Assembly: GCA_025560025.1 (NCBI GenBank)
Contig: CP048485.1
Coordinates: 1,550,001 to 1,614,000, forward strand
DNA: 64,000 bases
Direction of reading: 5' to 3'
Source of the DNA: Agrobacterium tumefaciens
GTDB taxonomy: Bacteria > Pseudomonadota > Alphaproteobacteria > Rhizobiales > Rhizobiaceae
Under the pieces are notes generated by a model. It was given only the letters and a program-made list of their open reading frames with translations, did not search any database and was not told where the DNA came from. The position numbers and the translations under genes were made by a program. Position 1 is the first letter of the stretch, and each line of letters opens with the position of its first letter. Positions 48,949 through 59,321 of this stretch are shown here, one piece after another.

Positions 48949-49467
48949 ATGAATGACTCCAAGGCATCTTCAAGTCTCGCAAGTTTCACAACTAAGCGCG
49001 TAGGCCTGAAATCCAACAAGAAAACTGGCGGCCCTATATTCGCATTCCTAATAATCGCTTTGGCCGGTTGTGGTGTAGATTCACCTGATCGTTTGCGCAG
49101 CGATATCCCGGACGGCATCCCCGCTGGTGAGACGATCTACTACAATACCAGATGGTTTGAATGCGCTGTCGCCATTTACAAGCTCGACTCCGTTTTCATG
49201 GATGAGGTCCGTCGGAACGGATTGCTTTCTCTAAACAAAGCAACATCCGCGCCCTGGGCTGAGGCGCCGGTGCTGGGGGCGCCCTACGCCATGGATCGAT
49301 GGATCGCTGATTTTGCAAGTAGTTTGGATTGCATACAAGACCAGAAGCTGCAGACGCTCTTTGCGCGAGCATCAGCCAGCAGTGGCTATTTTCAAGTCCA
49401 GCGAACAAACTCGATAACCCTAATCGCGCCTGATGAGGGTTTAATGATGGTTGGTGGATACGAGTAA
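48949..49467 (+). CDS. Predicted lipoprotein of unknown function
   Basis: A 172-residue protein. A hydrophobic segment (residues 28-41) ends in LAGC, a good lipobox, so the mature protein would be anchored at Cys41. The 27 residues before it are polar and basic, longer than a usual signal peptide. The mature part has two further Cys and no family that I recognise. Base composition is visibly lower in GC than its neighbours, with AT-rich third positions, which suggests more recent acquisition. It follows the DUF817 gene by five bases. Confidence 0.6.
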   Translation: MNDSKASSSLASFTTKRVGLKSNKKTGGPIFAFLIIALAGCGVDSPDRLRSDIPDGIPAGETIYYNTRWFECAVAIYKLDSVFMDEVRRNGLLSLNKATSAPWAEAPVLGAPYAMDRWIADFASSLDCIQDQKLQTLFARASASSGYFQVQRTNSITLIAPDEGLMMVGGYE

Positions 49468-49561
49468 TAGCACCCCTGGGATATGGATTTAACGATACCC
49501 TCCCCAACCTTTCGCCGCGACGGCAAAACCTTAATCATTGTGTCGGTTAAGATCTGAACGC

Positions 49562-49594
49562 AAAAAGCCGGGCGATCTCTCGCCCGGCCTTTTT
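49562..49594. terminator. Bidirectional terminator ending the ribosomal cluster
   Basis: GCCGGGCG and CGCCCGGC enclose a six-base loop. On the minus strand TTTTTG follows, ending rplQ; on the plus strand CTTTTT follows, ending the lipoprotein transcript. Confidence 0.9.
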
Positions 49595-49623
49595 AACTCA
49601 CGACGCCTGAACGGCGTCAGACC

Positions 49624-50049
49624 TTATGCGGCTTCGGCAGCAGCAGCTTCAGCGGCAACACGAGCCTTGTCGGCTGCACCCTTGGCATCAACGTCGCGCT
49701 CGACGAATTCAACGACGGCGAGAGCCGCGTTGTCGCCCTGGCGGTAGCCGGCCTTCATGATACGCAGGTAGCCGCCATTGCGGGTTGCGTAACGCGAAGC
49801 GATCGCGTCGAACAGCTTGCGAACAGCGTCCTGATCCTTGATCTGCGAGATCGCCTGACGGCGAGCGTGCAGGTCGCCGCGCTTGCCGAGGGTGACGAGG
49901 CGCTCAACGATCGGGCGAATTTCCTTCGCCTTCGGAAGCGTGGTGACGATCTGCTCATGGGTGATGAGCGAAGCAGCCATGTTGGCAAACATTGCCTTGC
50001 GGTGGCTGGCGGTTCTATTGAGCTTGCGGCCTGAATTTCCGTGGCGCAT
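49624..50049 (-). CDS. rplQ: Ribosomal protein bL17
   Basis: Large-subunit protein, 141 residues. It begins [20 protein letters not shown] and has the usual core [29 protein letters not shown]; the C-terminus carries an Ala/Glu-rich extension common in alphaproteobacteria. It is the last gene of the cluster, after rpoA, and is followed by a strong bidirectional terminator. A hairpin lies in the 120-bp gap before it. Confidence 0.97.
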   Translation of the reverse strand: MRHGNSGRKLNRTASHRKAMFANMAASLITHEQIVTTLPKAKEIRPIVERLVTLGKRGDLHARRQAISQIKDQDAVRKLFDAIASRYATRNGGYLRIMKAGYRQGDNAALAVVEFVERDVDAKGAADKARVAAEAAAAEAA

Positions 50050-50132
50050 TGCTATTCTCCTTCTTCGCAGGTTCCTTCTCTAAGGCCTGCCGTTTCCTGG
50101 CACATGCAGATGACTTATCTGCTGTTTGACGG

Positions 50133-50165
50133 GGAAAGGCAGTCTTTAAAGGGTCTGCCTTTTTG
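50133..50165 (-). terminator. Hairpin between rpoA and rplQ
   Basis: On the minus strand AAAGGCAG and CTGCCTTT flank a 13-base loop, with TTTCC after it. The T run is short, so it may be a processing or attenuation signal and not a full terminator. Confidence 0.5.
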
Positions 50166-50169
50166 ATTG

Positions 50170-51180
50170 TTAGTACTGGTCTTCGTAACGCTTGGCGAGA
50201 TCTTCGATGTTCTCTGGCGGCCATGCCGGTACTTCCATACCGAGGTGCAGACCCATGGAAGCGAGAACTTCCTTGATTTCGTTCAGCGACTTGCGACCGA
50301 AGTTCGGCGTGCGAAGCATTTCGGCTTCGGTCTTCTGGATCAGGTCGCCGATATAAACGATGTTGTCGTTCTTCAGGCAGTTTGCCGAACGAACGGACAG
50401 CTCGAGCTCGTCCACCTTCTTGAGAAGCGCCGGGTTGAACGCAAGTTCGGTAACCGATTCTTCTTCTGCTTCCTTCTGCGGCTCGTCGAAGTTGACGAAG
50501 ACGCCGAGCTGGTCCTGAAGAATGCGAGCGGCGAAGGCAACGGCGTCTTCGCCGGAAACCGAACCGTTGGTCTCGATCGTCATGATCAGCTTGTCATAGT
50601 CGAGAACCTGGCCTTCGCGGGTGTTTTCCACCTTGTAGGACACTTTCTTGACCGGAGAATAGAGGCTGTCCACCGGAATGAGGCCGATCGGGGCATCTTC
50701 CGCGCGGTTGCGCTCAGCCGGTACGTAACCCTTGCCGTTGTTGACGGTGAATTCCATGCGGATTTCAGCGCCATCATCAAGCGTGCAGATCACGTGGTCG
50801 GGGTTCAGGATCTCGATGTCGCCAACCGTCTGGATGTCACCAGCGGTTACGGCACCCGGACCCTGCTTGCGCACGACCATGCGCTTGGAATCGTCACCAT
50901 CCATCTTGATGGCGATTTCCTTGATGTTGAGCACGATATCCGTCACATCTTCCCGAACGCCGGGGATGGAGGAGAATTCGTGCAGGACACCGTCGATCTG
51001 CACGGCCGTTACAGCGGCGCCACGCAGAGAAGACAACAGAACGCGACGCAGCGCGTTGCCGAGGGTAAGACCGAAACCACGCTCCAGCGGCTCGGCAACG
51101 AGCGTTGCCTTGGTGCGGCTGGACGAGGTGAACTCGACCTTGTTCGGCTTGATAAGTTCCTGCCAGTTCTTCTGAATCAT
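50170..51180 (-). CDS. rpoA: RNA polymerase alpha subunit
   Basis: The 336-residue assembly subunit of RNA polymerase. The N-terminal domain contains [22 protein letters not shown] (residues 38-59), needed for dimerisation, and the C-terminal domain has [22 protein letters not shown] and [18 protein letters not shown], the helix-hairpin-helix that binds UP elements and activators. The acidic linker between is present. It lies between rpsK and rplQ as usual, with a 196-bp gap upstream that holds a hairpin. Confidence 0.98.
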   Translation of the reverse strand: MIQKNWQELIKPNKVEFTSSSRTKATLVAEPLERGFGLTLGNALRRVLLSSLRGAAVTAVQIDGVLHEFSSIPGVREDVTDIVLNIKEIAIKMDGDDSKRMVVRKQGPGAVTAGDIQTVGDIEILNPDHVICTLDDGAEIRMEFTVNNGKGYVPAERNRAEDAPIGLIPVDSLYSPVKKVSYKVENTREGQVLDYDKLIMTIETNGSVSGEDAVAFAARILQDQLGVFVNFDEPQKEAEEESVTELAFNPALLKKVDELELSVRSANCLKNDNIVYIGDLIQKTEAEMLRTPNFGRKSLNEIKEVLASMGLHLGMEVPAWPPENIEDLAKRYEDQY

Positions 51181-51325
51181 CTTTAAACCTTCCGTTCGCC
51201 GCCACCATCCAATCGTGACGGACCGAGCATGAAAACACCGAGAGGAACCTAATTCAGTGGTTCATCAGTGGGTTCTTGAGCGCAAGTCCGTCGATTGAAA
51301 TCGACGCGCACACGCCAGATACGCG

Positions 51326-51361
51326 AAAATTCCGCCTGACCGAAGGACAAGGCGGAATTTC
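51326..51361 (-). terminator. Hairpin between rpsK and rpoA
   Basis: On the minus strand AATTCCGCCT pairs with AGGCGGAATT, followed by TTTTCG. It is 16 bp after rpsK and may partly end transcription before rpoA. Confidence 0.55.
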
Positions 51362-51376
51362 CGAACCACGGTCGCG

Positions 51377-51766
51377 TCAGACGCGGCGCTTCTTGCGCGG
51401 ACGGCAACCATTGTGCGGGATCGGCGTCACGTCGCGAATGGAAGTGATCATGAAACCGGCAGCCTGGAGAGCGCGAAGTGCCGATTCACGGCCGGAACCC
51501 GGACCGCAAACTTCAACTTCAAGCGACTTCATGCCGTGTTCCTGAGCCTTCTTCGCGCAATCTTCAGCAGCGATCTGGGCAGCAAACGGGGTCGACTTAC
51601 GCGAACCCTTGAAGCCCTTGGCACCAGCGGACGACCAGGCAATGGCATTGCCCTGTGCGTCGGTGATGGTGATCATCGTGTTGTTGAAGGTCGAGTTGAC
51701 GTGCGCAACGCCCGACGTGATGTTTTTACGTTCGCGACGGCGAATACGTGCGGCTTCCTTGGCCAT
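51377..51766 (-). CDS. rpsK: Ribosomal protein uS11
   Basis: Small-subunit platform protein, 129 residues. The sequence has the conserved [21 protein letters not shown] near residue 18 and [20 protein letters not shown] at the end. Length and ends are normal. It follows rpsM across a 137-bp gap that contains a hairpin. Confidence 0.98.
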   Translation of the reverse strand: MAKEAARIRRRERKNITSGVAHVNSTFNNTMITITDAQGNAIAWSSAGAKGFKGSRKSTPFAAQIAAEDCAKKAQEHGMKSLEVEVCGPGSGRESALRALQAAGFMITSIRDVTPIPHNGCRPRKKRRV

Positions 51767-51856
51767 TTTATACCTTTCATTGATCTCTTCACCGCCGTAA
51801 CACCAGCGGCTACACCGGCGATCACCCCCACTGGAGCTTCACGCCAAACTCAGAAA

Positions 51857-51879
51857 GGCTGGCGCGGACTGCACCAGCC
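51857..51879 (-). terminator. Hairpin between rpsM and rpsK
   Basis: GGCTGG and CCAGCC flank an 11-base loop, with TTTC following on the minus strand. A second small stem (TTTTCCGG/CCGGAAA) lies between it and rpsM. It is a weak terminator at most. Confidence 0.4.
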
Positions 51880-51903
51880 TCCCCTTTCCGGAGAACCGGA
51901 AAA

Positions 51904-52272
51904 TTACTTCTTCTTACCAGCGATAGCCTTCGCCGGACCCTTGCGGGTGCGGGCGTTGGTGTGCGTGCGCTGACCGCGGACCGGAAGGCCACGACGGTGA
52001 CGCAGGCCGCGGTAGCAGCCGAGGTCCATCAGACGCTTGATGTTCATCGAGGTCTCGCGGCGAAGATCGCCTTCAACCTGATAATCGCGGTCGATTGCTT
52101 CGCGGATCTGAAGAACTTCAGCATCCGTCAGCTGATGAACGCGCTTGTCAGCCGGAAGACCGACCTTCTCCATGATTTCCTGCGCGAATTTCGGACCGAT
52201 CCCGTGAATGTAGGTCAGCGCAATAACAACGCGCTTCGCGGTCGGGATGTTGACGCCAGCGATACGTGCCAC
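51904..52272 (-). CDS. rpsM: Ribosomal protein uS13
   Basis: Small-subunit head protein, 122 residues, contacting the P-site tRNA. It starts with GTG at 52272, preceded by GGAGAAGAG; the protein then begins [18 protein letters not shown]. The core has THIHG-like [13 protein letters not shown] and the basic end [18 protein letters not shown]. The rpmJ gene often found just upstream in other bacteria is not present. A 303-bp gap separates it from adk. Confidence 0.97.
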   Translation of the reverse strand: MARIAGVNIPTAKRVVIALTYIHGIGPKFAQEIMEKVGLPADKRVHQLTDAEVLQIREAIDRDYQVEGDLRRETSMNIKRLMDLGCYRGLRHRRGLPVRGQRTHTNARTRKGPAKAIAGKKK

Positions 52273-52447
52273 GTCTCTTCTCCTTGGTTCCAGTTGCCAT
52301 CCGGCAAGTGGTGATTCCATTCGAGCGGCCGACACGACCGCCAGTTCAAAATTGATGTCCGTGACAAGTCAAAACGACCGAACCCGGATCTCCCTTCCCT
52401 AAGGGAAATCCGCGCCAGTCGCTTGGGATGTCGCGAGTTGGCGCGGT

Positions 52448-52475
52448 GTTTAACGGAATCAGCGCAAAAAAGCAA
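52448..52475 (-). promoter_or_regulatory. Candidate promoter for rpsM-rpsK-rpoA-rplQ
   Basis: On the minus strand TTGCTT and TTAAAC are 16 bp apart, about 175 bp upstream of rpsM in the 303-bp gap after adk. It was recognised by eye, so it may not be the real start site. The rest of this gap shows no gene. Confidence 0.35.
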
Positions 52476-52575
52476 CCGGCTCCGCCAAGATTCTTTTGCG
52501 ATCCAAAGGATCTGCTCAACCAGAAGAGCGGGATATCGGACAAAACCAATAAGGCTTAACCACCCGCACCGGTCA

Positions 52576-53166
52576 TCAGGCCGAGGCCTTCTCCAGAACA
52601 CGTTCGATGGCTTCAGTAACGGCATCGACGTCAGCCATGCCGTCGAGCGTCACAAGCTCGCCCTGTTCGCTGTAATAGTTCGACAGCGGTGCGGTCTTTT
52701 CGCGATATTCCGTCAGCCGCTTGCGGAAGGCTTCCGGGTTGTCGTCGGAGCGAACCGTGCCGCCGGCGGCGACGGTTTCCGCGACGCGGTTTTCGATTCG
52801 GCGAATCAGCGCCTCTTCGTCCACCTTCAGTTCAATAACGGCATCAAGGGCAAGATTCTTCTTGCGCATGTTGTCGGCAAGCGCCTTGGCCTGCGGAACG
52901 GTGCGCGGATAGCCGTCGAGAATAAAGCCCTTGGCACAGTCAGGCGCTTCGATGCGTTCGGAAACGATCTGATTGACGATATCGTCGGAAACAAGCCCGC
53001 CGGCATCCATGACGGCCTTGGCGCGTTTGCCGATTTCGGTGCCCGCGCTGACCGCAGCGCGAAGCATGTCACCGGTGGAAAGCTGCGGGATCCCGTACTT
53101 GTCAGTCAGGCGCTTGGCCTGGGTTCCCTTGCCCGCACCCGGCGGACCCAAAAATATCAGTCTCAT
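52576..53166 (-). CDS. adk: Adenylate kinase
   Basis: Interconverts AMP, ADP and ATP. The 196-residue protein is the short-lid form without zinc Cys. The P-loop GPPGAGKGT lies at residues 7-15, the AMP site has [10 protein letters not shown], and [10 protein letters not shown] precedes the lid. It starts in the stop codon of secY (four-base overlap), the usual arrangement. Confidence 0.97.
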   Translation of the reverse strand: MRLIFLGPPGAGKGTQAKRLTDKYGIPQLSTGDMLRAAVSAGTEIGKRAKAVMDAGGLVSDDIVNQIVSERIEAPDCAKGFILDGYPRTVPQAKALADNMRKKNLALDAVIELKVDEEALIRRIENRVAETVAAGGTVRSDDNPEAFRKRLTEYREKTAPLSNYYSEQGELVTLDGMADVDAVTEAIERVLEKASA

Positions 53167-54503
53167 CGTCCCCTCTTTCCTCCACGCAACTTCGACTTCT
53201 TGATCAGGCCTTCATACTGCTGCGCAATCAGGTGACCCTGGATCTGCGCAACGGTATCAAGAGTTACACTGACAACGATCAAAAGCGAAGTACCACCAAG
53301 GGCTAACGGAATGCCCGTACGTGCGATAAGTGTCTCAGGAAGGATACACACGAAGACCAGATAAATCGCGCCGACCACCGTGATACGGGTCAGGACGTAA
53401 TCAATGTACTCCGCGGTGCGCTCACCCGGACGAATCCCCGGAATGAAGCCGCCGTGCTTCTTGAGGTTATCGGCCGTGTCCTTCGGATTGAAGACGATAG
53501 CCGTGTAGAAAAACGCGAAGAACGCGATCAGCAGGCCATACAGCGCCATGAACAGCGGTTGGCCATGCTGCAGCGACGCGATGATGGACGTTGCCCAGGA
53601 CGGCAGGTTGGTGTTTCCAGCGAAACCGGCAGCCGTCGCCGGCAGAAGCAGCAGCGAGGATGCGAAGATCGCGGGAATGACGCCAGCCGTGTTGAGCTTC
53701 AGCGGCAGATGCGACGTATCGCCCTGGAACATGCGGTTGCCGACCTGTCGCTTCGGATATTGTATCAGCAGGCGACGCTGGGCGCGCTCCACGAAAACAA
53801 TGAGCGCGATGACGCCGATGGCCACAACGACGACCATGAGGATGAGCGTGGTGGACAGCGCGCCGGTACGGCCAAGTTCCAGCGTGCCGGCAAGCGCCTT
53901 GGGCAGACCTGCGGCAATGCCAGCAAAGATGATCAGCGAGATACCGTTGCCGATACCGCGCGAGGTGATCTGTTCACCCAGCCACATCAGGAACATCGTG
54001 CCGCCAAGCAGCGTGATGACGGTGGAGACGCGGAAGAACCAGCCCGGATCGACCACAAGGCCAGCACCGCTCTCAAGGCCGACCGCGATGCCATAGGCCT
54101 GCAGCGTGCCGAGCAGCACCGTGCCGTAGCGCGTGTACTGGTTGATGATCTTACGGCCGGCTTCGCCTTCCTTCTTCAACGCTTCGAGCGAGGGCACGAC
54201 CGAGGTCATGAGCTGCACGATGATCGAAGCGGAGATGTAAGGCATGATGCCGAGGGCGAAAATCGCCATGCGCTCGACGGCGCCACCCGCAAACATGTTG
54301 AAAAGACCGAGAATACCGTTGGCCTGGCCACGGAAGGCCTGCGCATAGGCTTCGGGGTTCAGACCCGGAAGCGGAATATGGGTGCCGAGACGGTAGACGA
54401 GAAGTGCGGCAAGAGTAAACCAGAGACGTTTTTTCAGATCCTCCGCCTTAGCGAAGGTCGAAAAATTCAGGTTCGAAGCCAGTTGTTCCGCTGCTGAAGC
54501 CAT
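53163..54503 (-). CDS. secY: Protein translocase subunit SecY
   Basis: The main channel of the Sec translocon, 446 residues with ten membrane helices. Family landmarks are [11 protein letters not shown] near residue 50, the plug and second helix [29 protein letters not shown], the cytoplasmic loop ending [11 protein letters not shown] and the last [19 protein letters not shown]. The ATG at 54503 gives the normal N-terminus. It overlaps adk; the 334-bp gap before it separates it from rplO. Confidence 0.98.
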   Translation of the reverse strand: MASAAEQLASNLNFSTFAKAEDLKKRLWFTLAALLVYRLGTHIPLPGLNPEAYAQAFRGQANGILGLFNMFAGGAVERMAIFALGIMPYISASIIVQLMTSVVPSLEALKKEGEAGRKIINQYTRYGTVLLGTLQAYGIAVGLESGAGLVVDPGWFFRVSTVITLLGGTMFLMWLGEQITSRGIGNGISLIIFAGIAAGLPKALAGTLELGRTGALSTTLILMVVVVAIGVIALIVFVERAQRRLLIQYPKRQVGNRMFQGDTSHLPLKLNTAGVIPAIFASSLLLLPATAAGFAGNTNLPSWATSIIASLQHGQPLFMALYGLLIAFFAFFYTAIVFNPKDTADNLKKHGGFIPGIRPGERTAEYIDYVLTRITVVGAIYLVFVCILPETLIARTGIPLALGGTSLLIVVSVTLDTVAQIQGHLIAQQYEGLIKKSKLRGGKRGR

Positions 54504-54636
54504 AAATTTCTCCGAACGACCCTTGCCGGCCAGGAAACCGGCCAATGCGGAAAGGTCTAAAAGATACCGGTTCAAAAACCGGGCTTCGGACGAACACGGC
54601 TTTGCGCCGCCATCATGCCTCACCCTGTTTTTTTAT

Positions 54637-54665
54637 GTCCTATCCCCTCCCCTATGGAAGTTCAA
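54637..54665 (-). promoter_or_regulatory. Candidate promoter of secY-adk
   Basis: On the minus strand TTGAAC and TAGGAC are 17 bp apart, about 135 bp before secY. Weak match; the gap it sits in (54504-54837) holds no gene and has the rplO hairpin at its upstream end. Confidence 0.25.
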
Positions 54666-54793
54666 GAACTGTGAGGCTCTCCCTGCAGCACTTTATGCCG
54701 CATGCGGACCGCTTGAAAGCCGAACCGCGAAGAGTTTGCCTTGATGCCTGTATAAATCGATTTAGATCGAAAGCACCAGTGGCCAGGGAGCGC

Positions 54794-54822
54794 AAACGCC
54801 CGGAGCGACGATGCTCCGGGCG
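54794..54822 (-). terminator. Hairpin after rplO
   Basis: CGCCCGGAGC and GCTCCGGGCG enclose a six-base loop, a ten-pair stem, with TTTGCG after it on the minus strand. It begins 15 bp after the rplO stop codon and separates the spc genes from secY. Confidence 0.6.
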
Positions 54823-54837
54823 TCTGAAGTCTATATA

Positions 54838-55317
54838 TTACTCGGAGGCTTCTGCTGCAACTGCGAGAAGCTTGATCGAGCCGCCAGCCTTTTCGATCTT
54901 TTCGATTGCGGGCTTGGAAGCACCGGCAACTTCGAAAGCGACCTTGGCCTTCAGTTCGCCGTCCGCGAGAATGCGAACGCCGTCCTTGGCGCGACGGATA
55001 ACGCCGGCAGCCTTGAGAGCGGCAGCATCGATCGTTGCGGAAGCGTCGAGCTTCTTGGCGTCGATGGCGGTCTGAATGCGGCCGAGCGATACGACAACAT
55101 ATTCGGAAGCGAAGATGTTGTTGAAACCGCGCTTCGGCAGACGACGGTAGATTGGCATCTGACCGCCTTCAAAACCGTTGATGGCGACGCCCGAACGAGC
55201 TTTCTGACCCTTCACACCGCGACCACCGGTCTTGCCCTTGCCGGAACCGATACCGCGACCTACGCGGATACGGTCCTTGGAGGCGCCTTCGTTGTCTCTG
55301 ATTTCATTGAGTTTCAT
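54838..55317 (-). CDS. rplO: Ribosomal protein uL15
   Basis: Large-subunit protein, 159 residues. The glycine-arginine-rich N-terminal tail ([21 protein letters not shown], then [17 protein letters not shown]) is typical. It follows rpmD by 16 bp. A strong hairpin lies downstream before secY. Confidence 0.97.
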   Translation of the reverse strand: MKLNEIRDNEGASKDRIRVGRGIGSGKGKTGGRGVKGQKARSGVAINGFEGGQMPIYRRLPKRGFNNIFASEYVVVSLGRIQTAIDAKKLDASATIDAAALKAAGVIRRAKDGVRILADGELKAKVAFEVAGASKPAIEKIEKAGGSIKLLAVAAEASE

Positions 55318-55333
55318 GATAGGTTACTCCGTC

Positions 55334-55540
55334 TCACTTCTCGTCAACGACGCGAACGAGATGCTGGACCGCACGGATCATGCCGCGAACCGCAGGAGTA
55401 TCTTCCAGGGTGCGCTGACGATGCATCTTGTTGAGACCCAGACCGACCAGCGTCTGACGCTGGATTGCCGGGCGGCGAATAGGGCTGCCGATCTGTTCGA
55501 CCGTAACAGTCTTCTTGGCTTCAGTAGTCTTCTTGGCCAT
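55334..55540 (-). CDS. rpmD: Ribosomal protein uL30
   Basis: Large-subunit protein, 68 residues, with the conserved [20 protein letters not shown] and [20 protein letters not shown] short polar N-terminal extension ([12 protein letters not shown]) precedes the core. It sits between rpsE and rplO with short gaps on either side. Confidence 0.95.
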   Translation of the reverse strand: MAKKTTEAKKTVTVEQIGSPIRRPAIQRQTLVGLGLNKMHRQRTLEDTPAVRGMIRAVQHLVRVVDEK

Positions 55541-55551
55541 GATCCAGCTCC

Positions 55552-56121
55552 TTATTCTTCAGAAGCGTTGCCGGAGGCGGCACGGCGAGCCTGAAGCGTT
55601 GCATACTTGAGACCGCGCTGTGCAGCGATGTCCTTCGGATGAACCTGATGCTTCAGAGCGTCGAACGTTGCGCGAACCATGTTGTACGGGTTCGAAGAAC
55701 CGGTCGACTTGGCAACAACGTCGTGAACACCCAGGGTTTCGAAAACGGCGCGCATCGGACCACCGGCGATGATACCGGTACCGGCCTTGGCCGAACGCAG
55801 CAGAACCTTGCCTGCGCCGTGACGGCCATTGACGTCGTGATGCAGCGTGCGGCCATCGCGCAGCGGAACGAAGATCAGATCGCGCTTGGCGCTCTCGGTA
55901 GCCTTACGGATGGCTTCCGGAACTTCGCGAGCCTTGCCGTGACCGAAGCCAACGCGGCCCTTCTGGTCGCCAACGACGACGAGAGCGGCGAAGCCGAAGC
56001 GACGGCCACCCTTAACAACCTTTGCAACGCGGTTGATCGCGACTAGCTTGTCGACGAATTCGCTATCGCGCTCTTCGCGGTTCTGGCGATCTTCGCGAGA
56101 ACCTCTTTTATCCTGTGCCAT
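55552..56121 (-). CDS. rpsE: Ribosomal protein uS5
   Basis: Small-subunit protein involved in decoding accuracy, 189 residues. The signature [20 protein letters not shown] and [17 protein letters not shown] lies in the double-stranded RNA-binding domain. The N-terminus is longer than in E. coli and very charged. A 119-bp gap with a hairpin precedes it. Confidence 0.97.
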   Translation of the reverse strand: MAQDKRGSREDRQNREERDSEFVDKLVAINRVAKVVKGGRRFGFAALVVVGDQKGRVGFGHGKAREVPEAIRKATESAKRDLIFVPLRDGRTLHHDVNGRHGAGKVLLRSAKAGTGIIAGGPMRAVFETLGVHDVVAKSTGSSNPYNMVRATFDALKHQVHPKDIAAQRGLKYATLQARRAASGNASEE

Positions 56122-56204
56122 TGTCCTTGTCCTTTTTCTTTTACGGGTGGAACGGCAAACGAAAAGACCACCGGCCTCTTTGAGGAGACCCGCATGGCCC
56201 GGTG

Positions 56205-56235
56205 AAATTCCGCCCGGATCGTTGTCCGGGCGGAA
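56205..56235 (-). terminator. Hairpin between rplR and rpsE
   Basis: TTCCGCCCGG and CCGGGCGGAA enclose an eight-base loop. On the minus strand the stem is preceded by seven T and followed by TTTC. It lies six bases after the rplR stop codon. Confidence 0.45.
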
Positions 56236-56240
56236 AAAAA

Positions 56241-56603
56241 TCAGAAGTTCAGACCGCCTTCGCGGGCAGCTTCAGCCACGGCCTTGATGCGGCCATGATA
56301 GATGAACGCGCCACGGTCGAATACGACATCCTTGACGCCAGCCTTGACGGCGCGCTCGGCGACGAGCTTGCCTACGACAGCTGCTGCTGCAACGTCGGCG
56401 CCGGTCTTGAGCGAGCCGCGCAGATCTGCTTCGAGCGTGGAGGCAGACGCAAGCGTCTTGCCAGCAACATCATCGATGATCTGGGCGTAGATGTTCTTCG
56501 ACGAGCGATGAACCGACAGGCGCGGGCGGCCATTGGCAACCGCCTTGATCTGGCGGCGCACACGGCTCGCGCGACGTGCAAGTGCTTCTTTCCTGCTAGC
56601 CAT
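56241..56603 (-). CDS. rplR: Ribosomal protein uL18
   Basis: Large-subunit 5S rRNA-binding protein, 120 residues. It has [18 protein letters not shown] and later [26 protein letters not shown], the family ends. It follows rplF by 12 bp. Confidence 0.97.
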   Translation of the reverse strand: MASRKEALARRASRVRRQIKAVANGRPRLSVHRSSKNIYAQIIDDVAGKTLASASTLEADLRGSLKTGADVAAAAVVGKLVAERAVKAGVKDVVFDRGAFIYHGRIKAVAEAAREGGLNF

Positions 56604-56615
56604 TTCGCGTGATCC

Positions 56616-57149
56616 TTACTTCTTCTTGCCTTCTTTGCGGACGATACGCTCTTCAGCGTACTTCACGCCCTTGCCCTTGTAGGGCTCGGGACCACGGTAT
56701 TCGCGGATTTCCGCGGCAACCTGGCCAACCTGCTGCTTGTTGATGCCGGAAACGATGATTTCCGTCGGCTTCGGAACGGCAATGGTGATGCCGACCGGAG
56801 GCTCGTAAACAACGTCGTGGGAGAAGCCGAGAGCCAGCTGCAGGTTCTTGCCCTGCATGGCGGCACGGTAACCAACGCCGTTGATTTCGAGCTTGCGCTC
56901 ATAGCCGTCCTTAACACCCTTGAAGATGTTCTCGATCATCGTGCGGGACATGCCCCACTTCGAGCGAGCTTCCTTGGTGCCGTTAGCGGGCGTTACGGAA
57001 ACGCCGTTATCTTCGAGCTTCAGCTGGATTTCATCGTTTGCGACGAAAAACAGTTCACCCTTCGGGCCCTTCGCAGTGACCTTCTGGCCGTCGACATTGG
57101 CCGTCACACCTGCGGGAACCGGAACGGGCTTTTTACCGATACGAGACAT
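56616..57149 (-). CDS. rplF: Ribosomal protein uL6
   Basis: Large-subunit protein, 177 residues, in two similar domains. The C-terminal signature [23 protein letters not shown] is complete and the N-terminus [15 protein letters not shown] is normal. It is 42 bp after rpsH. Confidence 0.97.
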   Translation of the reverse strand: MSRIGKKPVPVPAGVTANVDGQKVTAKGPKGELFFVANDEIQLKLEDNGVSVTPANGTKEARSKWGMSRTMIENIFKGVKDGYERKLEINGVGYRAAMQGKNLQLALGFSHDVVYEPPVGITIAVPKPTEIIVSGINKQQVGQVAAEIREYRGPEPYKGKGVKYAEERIVRKEGKKK

Positions 57150-57191
57150 TATTCAATCCTGTCTGTTCGTTATGGAGATCTCTACCCGGCC

Positions 57192-57590
57192 TTAGAAGAC
57201 CGAGCAAAGAACCTCGCCACCAACGTTCTGTTCGCGAGCCTGGTGATCGGCCATCACGCCCTTCGGAGTCGAAAGGATGGTGATGCCGAGGCCGTTCGCG
57301 ACCTGCGGAATGGACTTTACCGAGACATAAACCCGGCGGCCCGGCTTGGAAACGCGGCCGATCTCACGGATCACGGATGCGCCTTCGTAGTACTTCAGCT
57401 CGATGGTGAATTCGGACTTGCCGTTTTCGAAATCGACCTTGGAATAACCGCGAATGTAGCCCTCAGACTGCAGCACGTCGAGAACGCGTGCGCGCAGGCT
57501 GGAAGCGGGCGTGCTTACCGACGACTTGCGGCGAGCAGCACCATTGCGGATGCGGGTGAGCATATCACCCAAAGGATCAGTCATGGTCAT
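57192..57590 (-). CDS. rpsH: Ribosomal protein uS8
   Basis: Small-subunit assembly protein, 132 residues. It starts [16 protein letters not shown] after two further residues and has the C-terminal [20 protein letters not shown] signature with [11 protein letters not shown] at the end. It is 12 bp after rpsN. Confidence 0.97.
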   Translation of the reverse strand: MTMTDPLGDMLTRIRNGAARRKSSVSTPASSLRARVLDVLQSEGYIRGYSKVDFENGKSEFTIELKYYEGASVIREIGRVSKPGRRVYVSVKSIPQVANGLGITILSTPKGVMADHQAREQNVGGEVLCSVF

Positions 57591-57602
57591 GTGCCCGTCT
57601 CC

Positions 57603-57908
57603 TTACCAGCTCGACTTGACAATGCCCGGCACCTTGCCGGAATTGCCCAGCTCACGAAGCGCGATACGCGACATCTTGAGCTTGCGATAGAACGCGCGCG
57701 GACGGCCCGTTACTTCGCAGCGGTTGCGGATACGCGTCTTCGAGCCGTCACGCGGCAGCGAAGCGAGCTTCAGAGTGGCCTTGAACCGGTCTTCGATCGG
57801 AAGGGACTGGTTCATCACGATCGCCTTCAGTGCAGCGCGCTTGGTGGCCTGCTGGGCGACCGACTTGCGGCGGCGCTTGTTCTTTTCAACTGCGCTTGTT
57901 TTCGCCAT
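57603..57908 (-). CDS. rpsN: Ribosomal protein uS14, long zinc-free form
   Basis: Small-subunit protein, 101 residues. This is the long type without the C-x-x-C zinc motif; only one Cys occurs ([17 protein letters not shown]). The N-terminal half is basic and helical. It lies between rplE and rpsH as usual. Confidence 0.96.
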   Translation of the reverse strand: MAKTSAVEKNKRRRKSVAQQATKRAALKAIVMNQSLPIEDRFKATLKLASLPRDGSKTRIRNRCEVTGRPRAFYRKLKMSRIALRELGNSGKVPGIVKSSW

Positions 57909-57941
57909 ATCGGAGTTCCTTTTCTACGCTCGTCGTTACGG

Positions 57942-58496
57942 TTAGTGACGGAACGGGAAGTTGAACTCTGTAAGCAGAGCCCGAGCTTCGTCGTCCGACG
58001 TCGCCGTCGTGCAAACGATGATGTCCATGCCCCACATCTGATCAACCTTATCGTAGTTGATCTCAGGGAACACAATGTGTTCCTTGATGCCCATGGCGAA
58101 GTTGCCACGGCCGTCAAAGCTCTTGGGGTTCAGACCCCGGAAGTCGCGAACGCGCGGCAGCGCGATGTTGACCAGACGATCAAGGAATTCGTACATGCGG
58201 GCGCCACGAAGGGTAACCTTCGCACCGATCGGCATGCCTTCACGTACCTTGAAACCTGCGATCGAGTTGCGAGCGCGGGTAACGACCGGCTTCTGGCCAG
58301 CAATTGCAGCCAGATCGCCGGCAGCAATGGTGGGCTTCTTGGAATCGGCAGTCGCTTCGCCAACACCCATGTTGATCACGATCTTTTCAAGCTTCGGGAT
58401 CATCATCACGTTGGCGTAGGAGAACTTCTCCTGCATGGCGCCACGGATACGGGAAACGTATTCCGTCTTGAGACGCGGCTCGTACTTATCAGCCAT
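57942..58496 (-). CDS. rplE: Ribosomal protein uL5
   Basis: Large-subunit 5S rRNA-contact protein, 184 residues. The core has [15 protein letters not shown], then [18 protein letters not shown] and the C-terminal [21 protein letters not shown]. It overlaps rplX by eight bases. Confidence 0.97.
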   Translation of the reverse strand: MADKYEPRLKTEYVSRIRGAMQEKFSYANVMMIPKLEKIVINMGVGEATADSKKPTIAAGDLAAIAGQKPVVTRARNSIAGFKVREGMPIGAKVTLRGARMYEFLDRLVNIALPRVRDFRGLNPKSFDGRGNFAMGIKEHIVFPEINYDKVDQMWGMDIIVCTTATSDDEARALLTEFNFPFRH

Positions 58497-58797
58497 CGAT
58501 CACTTCTCCCGAACGCTTGGCCACGCGGACCTTCTTGCCATCCACAACCGAGAAGCCAACGCGGGTCGGCTTGCCATCCTTGTCGACGATGGCGATGTTG
58601 GAGATGTGCAAGGATGCTTCCTTGTTGATGATGCCGGCTTCCTGGGCCTGGGTCTGGCGCTGGTGACGCTTCACCATGTTTACGCCACGCACAACGGCAC
58701 GGTCTTCCTTCGGCATCACCTGGATTACTTCGCCGGTACGGCCCTTGTCCTTACCGGTCAATACGACAACCTTGTCGCCTTTACGAATTTTCTGCAT
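58489..58797 (-). CDS. rplX: Ribosomal protein uL24
   Basis: Large-subunit assembly-initiator protein, 102 residues, with the KOW motif [19 protein letters not shown] at the start and [14 protein letters not shown] following. Two ATGs are possible. I used the inner one at 58797, which gives the usual N-terminus; the outer at 58803 is only four bases from GGAG. It overlaps rplE. Confidence 0.95.
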   Translation of the reverse strand: MQKIRKGDKVVVLTGKDKGRTGEVIQVMPKEDRAVVRGVNMVKRHQRQTQAQEAGIINKEASLHISNIAIVDKDGKPTRVGFSVVDGKKVRVAKRSGEVIDG

Positions 58798-58809
58798 CGC
58801 CATTGCTCC

Positions 58810-59178
58810 TTACAGTACTTCCGGAGCCAGCGAGATGATCTTCATGTGGTTCTTGGCGCGAAGTTCGCGCGGAACCGGTCCGAAGATACGGGTGCCGATG
58901 GGCTCTTTCTTGTTGTCGATAAGAACGGCTGCGTTGTTATCGAAACGGATGACGCTGCCGTCAGCGCGGCGGATGTCCTTGGCGGTGCGAACGACAACCG
59001 CCTTCATCACGTCGCCCTTCTTGACGCGGCCGCGCGGAATAGCTTCCTTGATGGAAACGACAATGATGTCGCCAACAGAAGCATATTTGCGCTTCGAGCC
59101 GCCCAGCACCTTGATGCACATGACACGACGTGCGCCGGAATTATCCGCCACGTCGAGGTTTGTTTGCATCTGAATCAT
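58810..59178 (-). CDS. rplN: Ribosomal protein uL14
   Basis: Large-subunit protein, 122 residues, at the subunit interface. It begins [19 protein letters not shown] and has [17 protein letters not shown] and [12 protein letters not shown] further on. A 234-bp gap with a hairpin separates it from rpsQ upstream, the longest gap inside the spc part. Confidence 0.97.
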   Translation of the reverse strand: MIQMQTNLDVADNSGARRVMCIKVLGGSKRKYASVGDIIVVSIKEAIPRGRVKKGDVMKAVVVRTAKDIRRADGSVIRFDNNAAVLIDNKKEPIGTRIFGPVPRELRAKNHMKIISLAPEVL

Positions 59179-59321
59179 GTCAGGTCGCCTTCTTGTTGTT
59201 ACCGGAACGGTTGGGCAAACTCTCCCGAGCGAGCCCCCTGCCCCAGCTTATGAATATCTCTTTTTTTGCGCGGAAATGTCGTGACAGGGTGGTTTCCCAA
59301 GGGACCTTCCGTGCGCATCAA

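Noticed and set aside
56817..58628. 603-residue frame on the plus strand
   Set aside because: Antisense to several ribosomal protein genes; no support.
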